DNA from: Flavobacterium branchiarum
GTDB taxonomy: Bacteria > Bacteroidota > Bacteroidia > Flavobacteriales > Flavobacteriaceae
Assembly (NCBI RefSeq): GCF_030409845.1
Contig: NZ_JAUFQQ010000003.1
Span: forward strand, 2,170,001 to 2,234,000
DNA length: 64,000 bases
Direction: 5' to 3'
The translations under genes were made by a program, and so were the position numbers. Under the pieces are notes generated by a model that worked only from the letters and a program-made list of their open reading frames with translations, was not told where the DNA came from and did not search any database. Positions 10,239 to 19,516 of this stretch are shown one piece after another (position 1 is the first letter of the stretch; the number at the start of each line of letters is the position of its first letter).

Positions 10239-11147
10239 ATGACTACTGAAAACATAAAAATAAAAGATAAAAATTATACTGTATACAAACAATATCAGCA
10301 GAACGAAAAACTTCGTTTGGAGTTCAATCGAATGACACAAGATTTCTGGGGATTTGATTTCGAAAACTTCTATCAATCTGGATTTTGGGATGATAAATGT
10401 ATCTTATATTCATTATTCGATGGAGATAAAATAGTATCACATATAACCGTAAGCTTGTTCGAAAAAGAACAAAAAACTCTGATGCAATTAGGTACAGTAA
10501 TGACAGACCCAAATTATCAAAACAAAGGATTGAATCGATTTTTGATGGAACGCATAACAACTGATTTCAAAGACAAAATTGAAGGTGTTTTTTTATTTGC
10601 TAACGACACTGTATTAGATTATTACCCAAAATTCAATCTTGTTCCAGCGTCTGAATTCGAACATTTTCAAACCAAAAAGAATACTGAATTTATTCAAAAA
10701 CATACGAAACGAAAATTAGATTTAGAAAATGAAAAAGATCTTAATTTGTTTGAAATACTGGTAGAGAATTCCATTGCAAATAGTAAATTCCAAACTAAAA
10801 GTAAAGGGCTGAGTTTTTTTTACTGCCATTCTTATCCAGAAATGGGTTTTAAAAACAACATCTTTTTTATTGAAGAATTAAATTGTGTAGCCGTAATACA
10901 ACTAGAAGAACAAGCTTTGCATATTGTTGAGATTTTCTCTCCAAACGAAATCAAAATGAATGATGTCATCTGTGCATTTGCAGATTTATCATTTGAAGAA
11001 GTTGTTTTAGGTTTCACCCCAAAGCAAACAATAGAGTTTCAACACAGAGATTATAAAGAAGAAGATTTACAACTTTTTGTTTCTCCTGAATTACAATCAC
11101 TATTTAAAGAAAATCAATTACGAATTAATTCACTATCACATACTTAG
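10239..11147 (+). CDS. GNAT-family acetyltransferase-like protein
   Basis: A 302-residue protein with a central GNAT-like core. The segment LGTVMTDPNYQNKGLNRFLM (about residues 87-106) has the acetyl-CoA-binding Q/RxxGx pattern (QNKGL), followed by FLFANDTVLDYYPKFNLVP, where the typical YxxxGF motif is altered to YPKFNL. The C-terminal 150 residues do not match a domain I can name. It would transfer an acyl group from acyl-CoA to an unknown substrate. It is monocistronic on the plus strand, between acs and the polyketide cluster. Confidence 0.7.
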   Translation: MTTENIKIKDKNYTVYKQYQQNEKLRLEFNRMTQDFWGFDFENFYQSGFWDDKCILYSLFDGDKIVSHITVSLFEKEQKTLMQLGTVMTDPNYQNKGLNRFLMERITTDFKDKIEGVFLFANDTVLDYYPKFNLVPASEFEHFQTKKNTEFIQKHTKRKLDLENEKDLNLFEILVENSIANSKFQTKSKGLSFFYCHSYPEMGFKNNIFFIEELNCVAVIQLEEQALHIVEIFSPNEIKMNDVICAFADLSFEEVVLGFTPKQTIEFQHRDYKEEDLQLFVSPELQSLFKENQLRINSLSHT

Positions 11148-11336
11148 ATAATACAAATTCAAATAAAATATCTTCAATTATTAAACTAATTTAAATTAAT
11201 CAATCCCAAATACTATTTCCTTCAAAAAATGATTTTTATATTTATAAATTACTTAAATTAGCAATAGTCTTAAACAATTAGATTTAAAAATCCAATTAAA
11301 GACACCATTACTGTTAAAAACGAATAATATCTACAT

Positions 11337-12467
11337 ATGAAAAAAAATCCTGATGTAGTAATTATTGGTGGGGGACTAGCAGGGCTAACTTGTGGCATTC
11401 ATTTATCTAAAATGAAGCTAAAAGTAATTTTGATTGAAAAAAAAGAATTCCCAAAACATAAAGTTTGTGGAGAATATGTTTCTAACGAAATCAAACCTTA
11501 TCTGGATTGGCTTCACTTAAAAATTCAGGATTTAAATCCTGTAACAATTACACAATTAGAATTGGCTGCTCCGAACGGAAAATTAATTCACTGTGATTTA
11601 CCTCTTGGAGGATTCGGACTCAGCCGTTACACATTAGATTATCATTTATATAAAAAAGCAATCGAAAATGGATGTGAGATAATCCATGATACTGTTGAAG
11701 ATATTAATTTTGAAGATGATTTATTTACAATCACAACCTCTGAATTAAAAACATTCGTTACTCGTTTCGCTGTAGGAGCATTCGGTAAACGCTCGAACTT
11801 TGATCAAAAACTGCATCGAAAATTCATTCTCAAAAAAGCGCCTTGGCTCGCCGTTAAATCACATTACAAAGGTGAATTCCCAAATAACCTTGTTGGCTTA
11901 TATAATTTTGAAGGGGGCTATTGTGGCGTTTCAAAAGTTGAAAATGACATAATTAACATTTGCTACTTAGTCAATTTTGATTCATTTAAGAAATACAAAA
12001 ACATAGATGAATTTCAAGTTAATATAATTTATAAAAACCCACATTTAAAAGAGTTATTCACCAATAGCAAATCTTTGTTTGAAAAACCACTAACTATAAG
12101 TCAAATTTCCTTTGAAAAAAAAACAGCAATAGAGAATCATATCTTAATGGTTGGGGACAGTGCTGGTCTAATCCAGCCTTTATGTGGAAACGGAATGGCA
12201 ATGGCAATTCTTAGTGCCAAAATTGCTTCTGAATTAATTATAGAATATCATACTCAAAAAAATATTTCCAGAACAGAACTTGAAGATAAATACACCAAAT
12301 TATGGAACTATAATTTCAAAAAAAGACTTAAAACAGGGCGATTTCTCGCCTTATTATTACAAAATAAAAAAAGCACAACAATCGTAATGTGGTTTTTAAT
12401 TCAGTTTCCATTTTTACTCTCTCAGGTCATCAAAAGAACACATGGCAAATCTTTAATTCTAAATTAA
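11337..12467 (+). CDS. FAD-dependent oxidoreductase of the polyketide cluster
   Basis: A 376-residue flavoprotein of the geranylgeranyl-reductase/aromatic-hydroxylase type. It begins with the FAD Rossmann motif VVIIGGGLAGLTCGIHLSK and continues EKKEFPKHKVCGEYVS, a signature of this family. The second FAD motif is MVGDSAGLIQPLCGNGMAMA. It is the first gene of a tightly packed seven-gene cluster, and the methyltransferase starts 2 nt after its stop. By analogy with the Streptomyces srsABC phenolic-lipid genes it may hydroxylate or oxidise the ring made by the type III synthase. A role in lipid reduction cannot be excluded. Confidence 0.75.
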   Translation: MKKNPDVVIIGGGLAGLTCGIHLSKMKLKVILIEKKEFPKHKVCGEYVSNEIKPYLDWLHLKIQDLNPVTITQLELAAPNGKLIHCDLPLGGFGLSRYTLDYHLYKKAIENGCEIIHDTVEDINFEDDLFTITTSELKTFVTRFAVGAFGKRSNFDQKLHRKFILKKAPWLAVKSHYKGEFPNNLVGLYNFEGGYCGVSKVENDIINICYLVNFDSFKKYKNIDEFQVNIIYKNPHLKELFTNSKSLFEKPLTISQISFEKKTAIENHILMVGDSAGLIQPLCGNGMAMAILSAKIASELIIEYHTQKNISRTELEDKYTKLWNYNFKKRLKTGRFLALLLQNKKSTTIVMWFLIQFPFLLSQVIKRTHGKSLILN

Positions 12468-12469
12468 TA

Positions 12470-13183
12470 ATGGCTATAAAAACCAAATATAGAACTGATA
12501 ATCCAGAGATAATGGATGATTTCAATTTAAAAGGAGATGCTTTACAAGATGCTTTAGATAAAATAGCCAAAATAAATCAACTCCTTGGAGGAAACCAATT
12601 AACATTAGAAGGAGTTGAAAAATTATTAAATGGTATTAGCAAAGATAAAACAATCACAATTTTAGACATAGGATCCGGAAATGGTGACATGCTTAGGAAT
12701 TTAGCCGATTATGCATTTAAACATGATTGGGATTTTAAACTTATTGGAATCGATGCAAACACTTTTACAGTAAATTATGCTCGAAAATTATCCATACATT
12801 ATCCCAATATATTTTACCGTTGTGAAGACGTTTTTAATGAATCATTTAGTAAAATAGAATACGATATTGCATTGTGCACCTTAACTTTACACCATTTTAA
12901 GAACAACGAAATTATGAACCTGATAAACATTCTAAACACCAATGCAAGGCTAGGAATGGTAATTAATGATTTACATAGAAGTATTATTTCCTACCGCTTA
13001 TTTCAAACAATGTGTTTTGTAACTCAATTAGACGGAATGTCAAAGAAAGATGGATTAACATCTATTTTAAGAGGATTTAAAAAAAGTGAATTACTTCAAT
13101 TCTCAAAACAATTGAGCCTAACAAAATACACCATTCGTTGGAAATGGGCTTTTCGATATCAATGGATAATTTCAAAAATATGA
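12470..13183 (+). CDS. SAM-dependent class I methyltransferase
   Basis: A 237-residue methyltransferase. The start at ATG 12470 (MAIKTKYRTDNPEIMDD) is chosen over a longer reading that overlaps the oxidoreductase gene. The SAM-binding motif I is ITILDIGSGNGDMLRNLAD (about residues 60-78), followed by IGIDANTFTVNYARK and CTLTLHHF. It overlaps the polyketide synthase gene by 4 nt (ATGA), which indicates translational coupling. The likely role is methylation of the aromatic product of the cluster. Confidence 0.8.
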   Translation: MAIKTKYRTDNPEIMDDFNLKGDALQDALDKIAKINQLLGGNQLTLEGVEKLLNGISKDKTITILDIGSGNGDMLRNLADYAFKHDWDFKLIGIDANTFTVNYARKLSIHYPNIFYRCEDVFNESFSKIEYDIALCTLTLHHFKNNEIMNLINILNTNARLGMVINDLHRSIISYRLFQTMCFVTQLDGMSKKDGLTSILRGFKKSELLQFSKQLSLTKYTIRWKWAFRYQWIISKI

Positions 13184-14232
13184 GTGTAAAAATAACCGCC
13201 ATTGCCAAACAATTACCCAAATATTCGAGAACCACCAAAGAAATTATTCTTTTTTTAGATTCATGGCTCTCGGGGCAAGACGAACGCTTTATCAGAAAAG
13301 TAAAGAAAATATTTGAAGGAGCAGCAGTTGACAAACGCTATTCAATAATGGATCCTACCGAAGTTTTCACAAATACATCTTTTGAAGATCGAAATGATAT
13401 TTACGTACGAGAAGTTATCGATTTAGGAGAAAAGGTTTTAAAGAAAGCCTTAGATAAATCAAACTGGAAACCTGAAAGCCTTGACTATATTATTACGGTA
13501 AGTTGCACAGGTATTATGATTCCATCTTTGGATGCGTATCTTATAAACAAACTAAAACTACGACAAGATATCGTACGTCTTCCCGTAACCGAGATGGGCT
13601 GTGCCGCTGGAATTTCAGGAATAATTTATGCGAAAAACTTTTTAAAAGCCAATCCTGGAAAACGAGCTGCAGTAATAGCAGTCGAAAGTCCAACAGCAAC
13701 TTTCCAATTAGATGATTTTTCGATGGCAAATATTGTATCAGCAGCAATTTTTGGAGATGGAGCTGCTTGTGTATTGCTTTCTTCACATGCAGCCGATAAT
13801 GGACCAGAAGTTCTAGACCAAGAAATGTATCATTTTTACGACAATATTCATATGATGGGATTTAAGCTTGTAAACACGGGGTTACAAATGGTACTCGATA
13901 TTGAAGTACCAGAAACAATTGCATCACATTTTCCCAATATCATTCACCCCTTTTTAGCAAAGAACAATTTAAAAATAGAAAATATAGATCATTTGATATT
14001 TCATCCAGGAGGAAAAAAAATCATTCAAACCGTTGAAGAACTTTTTTCAGATTTAGGTAAGAACATCGACGACACAAAAGAAATACTGCGTCTATACGGA
14101 AATATGTCTAGCGCAACTGTTTTATATGTTTTAGAGCAAATTATGGACAAAAAACCTAAAAAAGGAGATAAAGGCTTAATGCTGAGTTTTGGACCTGGCT
14201 TTTCGGCTCAGCGCGTTTTATTGCAATTTTAA
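13180..14232 (+). CDS. Type III polyketide synthase (chalcone/stilbene synthase-like)
   Basis: A homodimeric, ACP-independent condensing enzyme of 350 residues that extends an acyl starter with malonyl-CoA and cyclises it. The Cys-His-Asn triad is visible: Cys141 in TEMGCAAGISG, His275 in HLIFHPGGKK and Asn308 in YGNMSSATVLYVL. The C-terminal GxGPG-type loop appears as LSFGPGFSAQRVLL. The start at MSVKITAIAKQLPKYSR overlaps the methyltransferase stop. Bacterial relatives make alkylresorcinols or alkylpyrones. The adjoining dehydratase, ketosynthase and ACP suggest a dedicated fatty-acyl starter. Confidence 0.88.
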   Translation: MSVKITAIAKQLPKYSRTTKEIILFLDSWLSGQDERFIRKVKKIFEGAAVDKRYSIMDPTEVFTNTSFEDRNDIYVREVIDLGEKVLKKALDKSNWKPESLDYIITVSCTGIMIPSLDAYLINKLKLRQDIVRLPVTEMGCAAGISGIIYAKNFLKANPGKRAAVIAVESPTATFQLDDFSMANIVSAAIFGDGAACVLLSSHAADNGPEVLDQEMYHFYDNIHMMGFKLVNTGLQMVLDIEVPETIASHFPNIIHPFLAKNNLKIENIDHLIFHPGGKKIIQTVEELFSDLGKNIDDTKEILRLYGNMSSATVLYVLEQIMDKKPKKGDKGLMLSFGPGFSAQRVLLQF

Positions 14233-14246
14233 ATTAAATTCCAAAA

Positions 14247-14675
14247 ATGACAAATCAAGATATTATAGACAAATTACCCTATAGCAAACCTTTTTTGTTT
14301 GTCGATGAAATTATATCCATATCCGAAAATAGAGTAGAAGGAACCTATTATTTTGATGAAAGTTTAGATTTTTATAAAGGCCATTTTCTATCAACCCCAG
14401 TCACTCCAGGTGTAATATTAACCGAAGTAATGGCACAAATAGGATTGGTGTGTTTAGGAATTTTTATATTAAACAAAGAGTTAGAGAAACCTACTTCAAT
14501 TGCTTTAACATCAATTGAAATAGATTTTTTAAAACCTGTTTATCCAAACGAAAAAGTAGTTGTTATTTCAGAAAAAATATATTTCCGATTTGGAAAATTA
14601 AAATGCAAAGTAAGCATGAAAAATCAACTCGGAATTGAAGTTTGCTCTGGAACGATTGCCGGAATGATAGTTTAG
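14247..14675 (+). CDS. 3-hydroxyacyl-ACP dehydratase (FabZ/FabA-like hotdog)
   Basis: A 142-residue hotdog-fold dehydratase. The catalytic motif reads YKGHFLSTPVTPGVILTEVM, with His46 and Glu60 at the FabZ active-site positions. Length and the N-terminal IIDKLPYSKPFLFVDEII are typical of FabZ. It lies 14 nt after the type III synthase and before a ketosynthase and ACP, so it probably serves fatty-acyl chain building for this pathway rather than housekeeping synthesis. Confidence 0.85.
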   Translation: MTNQDIIDKLPYSKPFLFVDEIISISENRVEGTYYFDESLDFYKGHFLSTPVTPGVILTEVMAQIGLVCLGIFILNKELEKPTSIALTSIEIDFLKPVYPNEKVVVISEKIYFRFGKLKCKVSMKNQLGIEVCSGTIAGMIV

Positions 14676-14699
14676 TTTACAATTAAAAGACAAGTAAAA

Positions 14700-15977
14700 A
14701 TGCAAAAAAGAGTTGTCATTACAGGACTGGGAATTGTTGCTCCAAATGGAGTAGGACTTGACTCGTTTACATTTGCATTAAAAAATGGAATATCAGGCAT
14801 TAAACACGATACTGAATTAGAACGCTTACAATTTTCTTGTCAAATTTCAGGAAAACCAGAATTATCTACTGAATTAATTGCAAACTATTTTACTGAGCTT
14901 GAATTACGGAATTTTAATGCCACAGGAATTTTATATGGTGTAATTGCAGGTTTAGATGCTTGGAAAGATGCAGGATTACCAATTCTAGAAAGTGAAAACC
15001 CAGATTGGGACAGCGGTACTATATTTGGAGCTGGAACATCAGGTATAGAGAAATTTAGAGAAAGTATTTATAAAATTGACGATCTACAAACTAGGCGTTT
15101 AGGAAGTACTGTCGTAGCACAAACAATGATTAGCGGTGTAAGTGCTTATTTGGGTGGTAAACTCGGACTTGGAAATCAAGTCACCACAAACTCATCAGCT
15201 TGTACAACTGGTACAGAAAGTGTTTTAATGGCTTATGAACGAATAAAATTAGGACAAGCCAAACGTATTTTAGCAGGAAGCACCAGTGATTCTGGTCCCT
15301 ATATTTGGGGAGGATTTGACGCCATGAAAGTTTGCACTTTCAAACATAATGACTCTCCAGAAAGAGGCTCAAGACCAATGAGCATGAGTGCATCAGGTTT
15401 TGTTCCAGGTAGCGGTGCTGGAGCTTTGATACTCGAAGATCTAGAAACTGCCCTAAACAGAGGAGCTCGAATATATGCCGAAGTTTTAGGTGGAAATATC
15501 AATTCAGGTGGACAACGCGGAAGCGGAAGTATGACAGCCCCAAATGCAACTGCTGTACAAAAATGCATTCGTAATGCTGTAGAAAACGCAGGTATTTCTA
15601 CTTCAGAAATTGATTTAATTAACGGACATCTAACAGCAACATCAAAAGATGCTTTGGAAATTGAAAATTGGAGCATTGCATTAAATCGTAAAGGAAAAGA
15701 TTTTCCATATATAAACGCTTTAAAATCAACTATAGGTCATTGCTTATCTGCAGCAGGAAGTATCGAGCTAGTTGCTTCGGTTTTACAGTTACATCAAGGA
15801 TTTATTTTTCCAAATGTAAATTGTGAAGATATAAATTCCGAAATCACATCAATTATTGATAAATCCAAAATTCCAACTCAATTAATCAACACTGATTTAA
15901 ATAGTATCGCCAAAGCTAGTTTCGGTTTTGGTGACGTTAATGGTTGCGTGATTTTAAAAAAATATAACAAATATTAA
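14700..15977 (+). CDS. Beta-ketoacyl-ACP synthase (FabF-like)
   Basis: A 425-residue thiolase-fold ketosynthase that starts RVVITGLGIVAPNGVGLDSF. The active site is Cys168 in NSSACTTGTES. His310 lies in NGHLTATSKD, a divergent form of the usual NAHGT motif. Lys342 and His347 are in KSTIGHCLSAAGS. It is embedded between the dehydratase and the ACP, so it is probably a dedicated elongation enzyme for the cluster's acyl starter. The altered His loop sets it apart from housekeeping FabF. Confidence 0.88.
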   Translation: MQKRVVITGLGIVAPNGVGLDSFTFALKNGISGIKHDTELERLQFSCQISGKPELSTELIANYFTELELRNFNATGILYGVIAGLDAWKDAGLPILESENPDWDSGTIFGAGTSGIEKFRESIYKIDDLQTRRLGSTVVAQTMISGVSAYLGGKLGLGNQVTTNSSACTTGTESVLMAYERIKLGQAKRILAGSTSDSGPYIWGGFDAMKVCTFKHNDSPERGSRPMSMSASGFVPGSGAGALILEDLETALNRGARIYAEVLGGNINSGGQRGSGSMTAPNATAVQKCIRNAVENAGISTSEIDLINGHLTATSKDALEIENWSIALNRKGKDFPYINALKSTIGHCLSAAGSIELVASVLQLHQGFIFPNVNCEDINSEITSIIDKSKIPTQLINTDLNSIAKASFGFGDVNGCVILKKYNKY

Positions 15978-15997
15978 CCTAAAACTAACTATCAGAT

Positions 15998-16255
15998 ATG
16001 AATAACCAACAACAACTATTAACCGAATTAAAGTCAATTGTTAAACCTTATGTGAAAAATGATACTGCTTTTGAAAATTTTACAGAAGACACAAATTTTA
16101 TAACTGATTTAAATATTAATTCTGCCAACTTAGTAGATATTGTCTTAGATGTCGAAGAGTTTTTTGACATTATAATTGATAACGAATCGATGGAAAAATT
16201 GGTTAACGCAAAAACCGCTCTAAGCATCATTCAATCCAAACTAAATGAAAAATGA
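15998..16255 (+). CDS. Acyl carrier protein
   Basis: An 85-residue acidic four-helix carrier. The phosphopantetheine site is Ser42 in DLNINSANLVDIV, where NS replaces the common DS. Length and the pattern of acidic helix residues around the site fit ACPs. Its stop overlaps the start of the phosphopantetheinyl transferase gene (ATGA), which would couple the carrier to its activating enzyme. Confidence 0.88.
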   Translation: MNNQQQLLTELKSIVKPYVKNDTAFENFTEDTNFITDLNINSANLVDIVLDVEEFFDIIIDNESMEKLVNAKTALSIIQSKLNEK

Positions 16256-16743
16256 TCGGAAATGATATTATAGATCTCGAAACTGCAAAAAGAGAAAGCA
16301 ATTGGAAACGCAACCGTTTTTTGGATAAAATTTTTACTCCTCAAGAGCAATTTCTTATTCTCAATTCTGATGTACCCGAAATAATGGTTTGGAATTTATG
16401 GAGCCGTAAAGAAGCTGCCTATAAAATATACAATCGTGATACGAATATAAACGGTTATTTCCCAACGAAATTAATCTGCTTTTACGAAAGTGCTAATTTG
16501 GGTACAGTATCTATAAACAACAACTTATATCACACCAAAACAATAATTACTAAAGATTGTATACATACCGTTGCTGTATCTCAAAAAGAAAACTTGACTA
16601 AAATTATCAAATTAGATTACAACACAAAAATATTTAAAAATCAAAGGCTTCCATATATAATAGATACTTTAACAAAAAATGCAATACCAATTTCGATAAG
16701 TCATCACGGTCGTTTTATTGAAGCAGTAAGAATCAAGCAGTAA
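16252..16743 (+). CDS. 4'-phosphopantetheinyl transferase
   Basis: A 163-residue AcpS/Sfp-superfamily enzyme that moves the phosphopantetheine arm from CoA to the ACP. The Mg-binding motif is MIGNDIIDLETAK at the N terminus and the second signature is LWSRKEAAYKIY. It overlaps the ACP gene by 4 nt and ends the cluster. It converges with the exonuclease-like gene, whose stop is immediately adjacent. Confidence 0.85.
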   Translation: MIGNDIIDLETAKRESNWKRNRFLDKIFTPQEQFLILNSDVPEIMVWNLWSRKEAAYKIYNRDTNINGYFPTKLICFYESANLGTVSINNNLYHTKTIITKDCIHTVAVSQKENLTKIIKLDYNTKIFKNQRLPYIIDTLTKNAIPISISHHGRFIEAVRIKQ

Positions 16744-17340
16744 CTATTTTATGCCTAACCTTGATTTGAGTTTCAAGAAAAGCAATGCAATTCTGTAAGC
16801 ATCCTCTGAAGAGGAGTTTCTCTCGCTATTTGGTATTTTATAGATAGCACATAATTCATCCAGAGAAAACTGTCTATCATTGATATCATGCAATTTACGA
16901 TACATAACATCTACATCTAGCGCTTCATTTTTAAGTCTTCCACAATCCAATTTCTCCAGAGCAGCGTTAATCATTTCGACATCAAAATTAATATGATGAC
17001 CGACCAAAACACCATTACCAATATATTCAATTAAAGATTTAATTGCTTCTGGTTCTGGTAATTTCTCCATTTTGCTTTCAATAATAAATTCATTCGTAAG
17101 TCCGTTATCATGGAAAAATTTGTATTGCAACAAGACAGCTTCAAAACTATCTTGAATGACAATACTATTATTTATTACAGCAAATGAACCAATAGACAAT
17201 ATAACATCTTTTGTTGGATTCAACCCAGATGTTTCTGTAGATAACACAACAAAACGTTCCGATTTATTCTCAAATTTAGAAAGGTATTCTTTCCAAAAAT
17301 CAGGATATTCTTTGTTTATATTTTTCAGCCATTCTAGCAT
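16744..17340 (-). CDS. DnaQ-like 3'-5' exonuclease fold, probably catalytically impaired
   Basis: A 198-residue protein with the DEDDh exonuclease layout: Exo I FVVLSTETSGLNP (residues 30-42), Exo II VGHHINFDVEMIN and Exo III NSSSEDAYRIALLF. Two key residues differ. The first Asp of the D-x-E motif is Ser34 (Glu36 is kept), and the His expected five residues before the last Asp is Asn. It starts 1 nt after the stop of the CBS/nucleotidyltransferase-like gene, a pairing I believe is common for these families. It may be a binding or scaffold protein rather than an active nuclease. Confidence 0.75.
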   Translation of the reverse strand: MLEWLKNINKEYPDFWKEYLSKFENKSERFVVLSTETSGLNPTKDVILSIGSFAVINNSIVIQDSFEAVLLQYKFFHDNGLTNEFIIESKMEKLPEPEAIKSLIEYIGNGVLVGHHINFDVEMINAALEKLDCGRLKNEALDVDVMYRKLHDINDRQFSLDELCAIYKIPNSERNSSSEDAYRIALLFLKLKSRLGIK

Positions 17341-17341
17341 A

Positions 17342-19258
17342 TTACGAAAATTGGGTCAATTGAAATTTACTTTTTATAAGCTCTTCTAGCTCTCTCATTG
17401 GAGCCAATGCATTTTTTAATTTTTCTTTATCGCTTTTTGATAATTCTCTTAAGTTGATATATTGTCCTGAATCATCATTCTTCAATCCCTCAATAGTTCT
17501 AAACTTTGACAAGGTTAAGAAAGCCTCAGCACAACTAAGATAAATATCAGCATTCTTAGAATCTGTAATTGCTAGTTGCTTAAATCTTAAATAGGTATTT
17601 TTAATTCCTTTTATATTCGAACTTAATATTAGCAAACGTGCTCCATCAATTAATGGCATCAATGCACGAGTTTTAATATCGAATTTAAACTTATACGGCC
17701 CTTCTTCTTCAACATTAAATTTCTTAAAGAAACTCAACGGTGAGTTTTTTCTCAACGCATCATTACCTAAGAAATCAAAGAATAAAACATTGTTTATTGC
17801 GTTTTTAAATATCACATTCTCAATTGCTTCTTCAATTTTAGGTTCTCCAAAAACAATTTCATAATCAAAGAAAATACTACTTAAATCATTGCTGTTTTCA
17901 CCTGGAGTGTTCATCCAACTGTTATACTGTTTCGTCCAATCAGTCAATGACTTACACCACATCATATTACTAGCCATATGCCCGTTTGGACAATATTCAT
18001 ATCCAATTTTCTCTAAGGTTGCTGTAGTTCTTTTAGCCAGATTCAAGAAATAATCTTTTACATCGCGGTATTTTTCTGCAGTCACATCTTCAAAAATCAA
18101 AATACTATCCTGATCCGTCAATAAAAGTTGTTCTTTTCTTCCTTGACTTCCAATACTTAACCATGCAAATCGAGCAGGAGGTGAGCCCATCTCTAAAATT
18201 GAAAGCTCAACAGAACGTTTTATTAACGCCAAATTAATCTCATTTGCAATATTACTAATATGTGAAAGCGGTATGTTTTTTTGTATATAATTTTGAATCA
18301 AATCTGATAAACGATCTCTAATTTGCTTTAAATCTTTTGGTGATTGCGAACGTTTGATTTCTTTTATCAACACTCCAGGATTACTGGCTTGTGCAACAAT
18401 TAAGTCATGCTCTGAGATAACTCCTTTTACAGCAGATTTGCTTGTTCCATCTTTTGTAACACATAAATGACTCACATTATGCTTAAGCATTAGCAATTGT
18501 GCTTCGGCTAATGAAACATTTTCAATTACTGTTACAACAGGTGAGGACATTATTTTATCAATAGTTTCATCAATTGAGAATCTACCTGTAGCAATTTTAG
18601 ATGATAAATCAGCTTCAGTTACAATTCCAATTGGATTGTTATTTTCGCAAACAACAATATTATCTACCATAGCATCTGTCATACGCAAAGCAACATCTTT
18701 TACAATGTTATTTGCTTGAGCTTTTAGTGGAGAATTATTATAACTTAATGACTGAATATATTGTATTTCTGACTGTTGATCAGAATAAAACATATTATCA
18801 GAAATATGATTTCCTTTAGTATCAGAATTGTCTTTTGCATGACGCGTATTTGCAGCAAAACTTTCTAACAAGAAATTTAAAACATCTGGATTGTTTGCAA
18901 CAAATGGTCTAAATACAGCGATTGGTATTGCATACACAATACTTTCTTCTCTGGCTTTTGCAGTCATCATGTAGTTATTCTTAGCGAAAAAAGGACGTAA
19001 TCCAAATATATCACCTTCATGACATTTATTAAGCAAAGTTTCTTCAGCATCGGCAATTACCGATAAATTAATTACACCCGAAGCTACCACGTAAAAACTA
19101 TCGTGTAAGGGATCATTAATTTGAAACAATACAGCGTGTTTTTCTAAATTAATAACACGAATATTGGTTGCAATCTCAGATAATTCTTGAAAAGTTAAAT
19201 TATCGAATGGCGGATATTCCTTCAAGAAATCTGCAATATGCTCAGCAATTGTATTCAT
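17342..19258 (-). CDS. cNMP-binding/CBS/DUF294 nucleotidyltransferase-like protein
   Basis: A 638-residue signalling protein. Residues 15-120 form a cyclic-nucleotide-binding beta-roll (FYVVASGVINLS). A CBS pair follows at about 185-300 (PIGIVTEADL, KGVISEHDL). At about 360-385 the GlnD-like nucleotidyltransferase motif WLSIGSQGRKEQLLLTDQDS keeps the GS and D-x-D residues. The C-terminal part matches the putative substrate-binding domain of this family. It is the first gene of a two-gene operon with the exonuclease-fold gene. The target of any nucleotidyl transfer is unknown. Confidence 0.85.
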   Translation of the reverse strand: MNTIAEHIADFLKEYPPFDNLTFQELSEIATNIRVINLEKHAVLFQINDPLHDSFYVVASGVINLSVIADAEETLLNKCHEGDIFGLRPFFAKNNYMMTAKAREESIVYAIPIAVFRPFVANNPDVLNFLLESFAANTRHAKDNSDTKGNHISDNMFYSDQQSEIQYIQSLSYNNSPLKAQANNIVKDVALRMTDAMVDNIVVCENNNPIGIVTEADLSSKIATGRFSIDETIDKIMSSPVVTVIENVSLAEAQLLMLKHNVSHLCVTKDGTSKSAVKGVISEHDLIVAQASNPGVLIKEIKRSQSPKDLKQIRDRLSDLIQNYIQKNIPLSHISNIANEINLALIKRSVELSILEMGSPPARFAWLSIGSQGRKEQLLLTDQDSILIFEDVTAEKYRDVKDYFLNLAKRTTATLEKIGYEYCPNGHMASNMMWCKSLTDWTKQYNSWMNTPGENSNDLSSIFFDYEIVFGEPKIEEAIENVIFKNAINNVLFFDFLGNDALRKNSPLSFFKKFNVEEEGPYKFKFDIKTRALMPLIDGARLLILSSNIKGIKNTYLRFKQLAITDSKNADIYLSCAEAFLTLSKFRTIEGLKNDDSGQYINLRELSKSDKEKLKNALAPMRELEELIKSKFQLTQFS

Positions 19259-19430
19259 AAGTCTGATAAATTTTTAGAAAGTATCGTTTGTAAAATTAAT
19301 AAAATAAACCCTTACAATGAAAGCATAATTAATTTTGAATCTATTTATTTTACCATATATTAAGCTAAAATAAGCAATTAAAGCATGCAATTACAAAGAT
19401 AAGGTTTCATAAAGTCTTTTTCATGTTTAA

Positions 19431-19467
<37 letters not shown>

Positions 19468-19516
19468 ACAGTATGTAAGTTATTTACTATCAAGCATTTA
19501 AAACCTAGATTAAACT

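Noticed and set aside
16744..17340. DNA polymerase III epsilon subunit
   Set aside because: Catalytic Asp and His are replaced, and context is a signalling-type partner rather than replication genes.
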